The position numbers and the translations under genes were made by a program. From the NCBI GenBank assembly GCA_028023455.1, contig JAQFVV010012574.1, positions 791,501 through 855,500 of the forward strand: 64,000 nucleotides of DNA, written 5' to 3'. This DNA is from Epiperipatus broadwayi (lineage: Eukaryota; Onychophora; Udeonychophora; Euonychophora; Peripatidae). This document shows positions 60,030 through 64,000 of this stretch, piece after piece. Under the pieces are notes generated by a model. That model was given only the letters and a program-made list of their open reading frames with translations. It had not been told where the DNA came from and searched no databases. Position 1 is the first letter of the stretch. Each line of letters opens with the position of its first letter.

Positions 60030-60995
60030 ATACCATCATCACAAACCTTCAGGAAAACACTATTCTTCAATACCATGTTATTTTATTATATATATTTGAT
60101 AATAAAACATTTGTTGTTCAAAATATTGCTTTTATTATAAGTATTTTTAGTCTTATTGTTATCATTAAATTTGTATCTAATCTTTAAAGAAATACAAAGC
60201 AAATTTTGCATTACACGCTTTTAAATTACGCAATCGAAACTATTTATAAATATATAATTTCTCACAATTTTGTGTCAATTCATTAAAAAGGGGGAATTAT
60301 GATTCATTTTCATTAAAACTTATTACTTTTTAAAGTAAAAGTTTAAAACTATTAAATGCTTATACCTTTAAAAGGTTGAGCTATTTTAAACATTTAATAA
60401 TTTAAGACAATACATTCTACAAAAAAAGATTTTTATTTAAACACTCGGTTCCTTTGTTTTGTCACTGCCCAAATCTGAACAAGAACCACTCTTTTTCACC
60501 AAAGCATGCAATCAAGGATTTAATCTACTTAATACTTCATCAAAAGTATAATCTGCCTTGACATGTTAAACAAGGTAAATATTGAATCTTTTTCTCTAAA
60601 ACTCTGAAATCTATAGAAGTTTAATTCATTCACATTAGACTTTGATGAAAGCTAGCAAAAACCTTTAAGCTACTACCAATAAAAATAAACAAGAAAAAAA
60701 ACTGATTTACTATAAATCCATTATAAAATAATTTTAAAGATCAATTGTGTATATATATTTCTAGAAACGGAAATTAACATTAAATCTTCTATATATCAAA
60801 CGAAATAAATATGAATAAAGACAGATCAGCGCATGCCTACATAAAGAATTCTATATTTTCAGCAGCAGGAAATCATTTATAAACGAATATGTCACCATTA
60901 AAAAAAGATAAAGCAATAATAATGGTAATAATAATTGTTTTGTGATGACTATATAAAACAAACTGTAAACCAAGAATACCTCCACGTATAGAAAA
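60030..60995. other. A/T-rich spacer
   Basis: No feature supported. Confidence 0.45.
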
Positions 60996-60999
60996 CATT

Positions 61000-61660
61000 A
61001 GTTTATTATTTTATTTGTTTAATAATTGTCAGTTCTGTCATTTAACTTTTGCAGAAAACATTCATTTCTGAAATACTTCAACGCCATGTTTAATTTCACT
61101 TCTCCAGTATATGCTATTCTCATCATATCTTTTAAATGAAAACAATCAACATTGTAATCCTTTGGAACATATTTGAGATAATTTTTATTATGCAAATTGG
61201 TTTACTTCTCTCATGACAACCATGCTCATATTCGCCATAAAATACTTTTAAGGAGTCTTATATTGTTCATTTATTTCATATATCCAGTCCAACAAAGATG
61301 TGATTTGACAATAACGAACTCTGTATTATCACACTGATTGGTCCCATGATCTTGTGATTGTATATTTAAAATTTTATGAAGTATCACTAAATGAAATTTT
61401 CTTAATGCCTTTATATAATATCAATAGGGTATCCAAGACTCATTTCTAAAGAATAAAGTAGTTAAAATAACAGCTTTATATACATTTAATTTAGTTATTT
61501 CACGCTGCAAGGAAACACACTATCTTTTAACTTTTCAAAAGTAATAGCAGCATATCAGAGTCTGTGTTATACCTCAATATCCAAATCTATCTTTTAAAAA
61601 AGCTACAGGATACTGACCTCAATTTCATTCAGCATTCTTAAAAGTTTCTAAATTATGATA
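61000..61660 (-). pseudogene. LINE RT C-terminal fragment, second copy
   Basis: Nucleotide similarity to 28440-29200 is visible over several blocks (GAAATACTTCAACGCCAT, AACAGCTTTATATA, TTATACATTTAATTTAGT). On the minus strand it encodes LNVYKAVILTTLFFRNESW, the LINE thumb segment with V-Y-K-A-V-x-x-x-x-L-x-Y-G-x-E-x-W, and further on VDCFHLKDMMRIAYT and ALKYFRNECFLQK at the place of the W-E-D-x-A-x-D-R end block. The RT catalytic motifs are not retained. Stops and shifts throughout. Confidence 0.6.
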
Positions 61661-61664
61661 TATC

Positions 61665-62360
61665 CAAAGTAATTAAAACTTTTATTATAAACAGCAAAAA
61701 AAGGCAACCAGAAATGCAAGTTTCATTCACTTAAATAAATAATGAAAACATACTTTGATCATACACAGTAACAAAGTGCCTAATAATACTAGTAATAATA
61801 AATAATAATAAAATCATATAACATTAAATATTAGCAAAAGACTTTCAAGTTCCTTACAGCTATGCACTCCATCCTACATGACTATATACATGTGAGAAAG
61901 ATAAATGGTCTCCAATATATGTATTTCATGCTAAACCAGCACTCATTAGTTGGTCCAGATCATCGAAACAATAAATAACTTTAACAATCTTGTCAGCAAA
62001 AATATGTTCATGTTTCCCTAAAACAGGAAATACATGGATACGTTTAATCTATCAATTAATTAATACATATTTTCAATATTTATACTATCAAATGCATAAT
62101 CAAATATTAATCACTTATTTTATTAAATGTTTCAAGAGAAAAGACTCAAAATTAATATAATTTTTAAAAACTTTTATAAAAAATTTTAAAACTTTATCAG
62201 CAATCTCCATTCTAAAATCAAAAATATACTGCAAAGGAAAATTATCTTGATGAAATTTAAGATTAAACAAAATTTTAGGAGCCATAAAATTTCTAGGATA
62301 ATCAATTTAAATATGTAGTTTTATCAATTTTTTAAAAATATTTATCATAACTTTCACAAT
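61665..62360. other. A/T-rich spacer
   Basis: On the minus strand about 62120-62310 can be read as an open stretch (…YPRNFMAPKILFNLKFHQD…) with no family match. No feature supported. Confidence 0.4.
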
Positions 62361-62364
62361 ATCA

Positions 62365-63300
62365 ATTTCCTTTAATGTCTTTAAAATTTTTTGTTAAATA
62401 TGATGATGACTGTTTTGTTTGTTATTCAGAAAGACAAATTGAGAGATTTTTTTGATAAATTAAATGTTTTTGTTTCTAATATTAATTTTACTATTCAGGG
62501 GAATACTTTTGACTTTGTTAAATTAAAGTTTTTAAATTACAGTGTAGATAAATTTAATAATATTTTACTTTGTAGTTATTTTATTGAACATAAAAATTTA
62601 AGAAATGGGATAAGGCCTAACACTTATTAATCCTTTACTCATAAAAAATGTCTTTATTAAATTTTTGTTGTAGAAATAAAAAAAACAAATCAATTTGCTT
62701 CTGATTATATTGATTTGAAATATAATCATAAATTTATTAAGAGTATTACATTTAATAAAAATAACTATAAGCCTGATACTTTTTAATGTTAATGAAAATT
62801 AAGAATTTATTTTCTTACTATTAAAGTCTTCAATTTATAGATTGTTTTATAAGAATAGTCATTTATTGGATAGTATGCTTGGAAAATGCCTTGTTTTAAT
62901 TCATTATTAAATAGTTCAAAACTATCTATTGATAGTAAATGTATTTCTGGTATAGTTTATAAGATTCATTACAGTTGTTGTAAAGTTTATATAAGTCAAA
63001 GTAAATTAAGTCTTAATGAGTGAGTTAAACTTCATAAGAATAGAGTTAAAATAGATATCACAACTCAGCTTTGTATATTTATTAACTGAATATAAATCAT
63101 AAAATATTATTTGACAATTGAAAAAAAGAATTAAAGAAACTCTAAAAAGAAATCTTGAATCTGAAGCCATCAATTTTATGAAGAAAAAAAATTGATATTA
63201 AAGGTGAATGGGTTTTGAAATGAAATGTGTGTGTTTTGTGTTTAATGGATATTCACCTAAGAAGGTCTATTTGTTAATAGATGAAACCATGGTCATAAAA
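62365..63300 (+). pseudogene. Penelope-like element, RT motif C to 3' end
   Basis: Plus strand in shifting frames: LKFFVKYDDDCFVCYS (about 62385-62425) is the PLE RT motif C, where families have RYVDDTF. One frame over: QKDKLRDFFDKLNVFVSNIN, resembling the L-x-x-F-L-x-x-L-N-x-x-x-x-x-I-x-F-T block after the active site. About 62940-63060 encodes GIVYKIHYSCCKVYISQS, the GIY-YIG core (here YIS for YIG), interrupted by a stop. The tail ESEAINFMKK and the nucleotide end at 63260-63300 match the inverted PLE tails at 52743-53095, so both belong to one PLE family. Many frameshifts. Non-functional. Confidence 0.75.
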
Positions 63301-63304
63301 GAAT

Positions 63305-64000
63305 TTTAATATAAATTTATTATTTTGTTACATGATTTTCTATTTTATTATCAAAAGTATATTTGCCCAATTCATTTTTATCTAAAAATTGTAAATGCTA
63401 ATTATGGCCTAGGCAAAAATGCTTTCATCTTTCATCTAAATTATTTTTTTCTAAAAAGGACATAATTATTTTATGCAATTAATAATAAACTTTACATGAT
63501 CAAACATTTCTAAACATAAATTTAAAATATCATTTACTTCTTTACTTTTTACTGGACATTCTCTTAATTTATTCTTATATTCAAGATAATGCTGGCTTTC
63601 ATCATAAATGTAAAAAACAACATTGGTGGAAAAATAAAAAATGCTATACAAATTTTATTCAATATAAACTTTGATTATATACAACAACAAAATATATTAT
63701 AATAAACTTTAAAATGTGTACATTACTTCAAAAGTAATTTTTATTTAACTAATTTTTAATTATTCTCTTTTATCTACAAAAATTTTAATTGCTCCAGACA
63801 AAATATGTTATTCTACATTAAAACAACATCAACAAAAAATAAAAAACATTTAAAAACATTTACCTAATTAAAACCACAGAAATTAATTATACACTATATT
63901 TACTTATCTAATTTTTATTTAATTATGAATGTATTGTATAAAATAAATAGAATAGTTAACTATTGTTTTTTAAAAAATTAATAATGCTACAAAAAAAATA
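63305..64000. other. A/T-rich spacer to window end
   Basis: No feature supported. The 61-codon minus-strand frame at 63466-63651 has no known motif. Confidence 0.45.

Noticed and set aside
60510-60680. TTGATGAA-containing segments as hammerheads
   Set aside because: No GAAA segment after a stem II hairpin and no stem I partner.

Overview
The window is eukaryotic, almost certainly metazoan, and very A+T-rich (roughly three quarters A/T by eye). It has long homopolymer and dinucleotide runs, no compact operon-like coding, and no intact host protein gene that I can support. The retroelement types (Penelope-like elements with GIY-YIG endonuclease, non-LTR LINEs, tRNA-derived SINE-like units, short TIR elements) suit an invertebrate. 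I cannot name the phylum with confidence.

The supportable content is mobile-element sequence in various stages of decay. (1) Penelope-like element (PLE) remnants: a 2-kb palindrome at 11581-13613, a minus-strand piece at 47414-48241 with RT C-terminal and GIY-YIG parts, a plus-strand piece at 62365-63300 with an RT YxDD-like motif and GIY-YIG, and PLE 3' tails at 52743-53095. (2) Hammerhead ribozyme motifs of the kind PLEs carry in their terminal repeats. One at 53942-53999 has every core nucleotide and a 12-bp interrupted stem I. Decayed relatives lie at 9964-10087, 34643-34692, 35187-35238, 38940-39000 and 47154-47190. (3) Broken LINEs at 21850-22700 (+), 28440-29800 (-), 39220-40500 (+), 40812-41000 (+), 55020-55200 (+) and 61000-61660 (-). 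(4) Non-autonomous DNA elements: TA-flanked TIR elements at 4162-4790 and 43798-44765, a small foldback at 43590-43734, and three copies of an unrecognised 1.7-2.0-kb element at 26177, 30165 and 32637. (5) tRNA-like SINE units at 36172 and 45928, and an inverted SINE pair at 59194-60020.

Layout: 1-9 kb is mostly plain A/T-rich DNA with one TATA/initiator/splice-site cluster at 2456-3210. 9.9-14.6 kb holds PLE-type palindromes. 18.6-20.7 kb is a less A/T-rich block, partly LTR-like. 21.8-35.3 kb is dense in LINEs and the three-copy element. 36-44.8 kb mixes SINE, LINE and TIR elements. 45.9-54.7 kb is PLE-rich and holds the hammerhead. 55-64 kb is LINE, SINE and PLE remnants in A/T-rich DNA.

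The most interesting feature is the link between long inverted (foldback) arrangements and hammerhead-bearing PLE terminal sequences. The best points are the complete ribozyme at 53942-53999 and the nest of inverted repeats next to it at 54112-54722. All alignments were done by eye; no searches were run.
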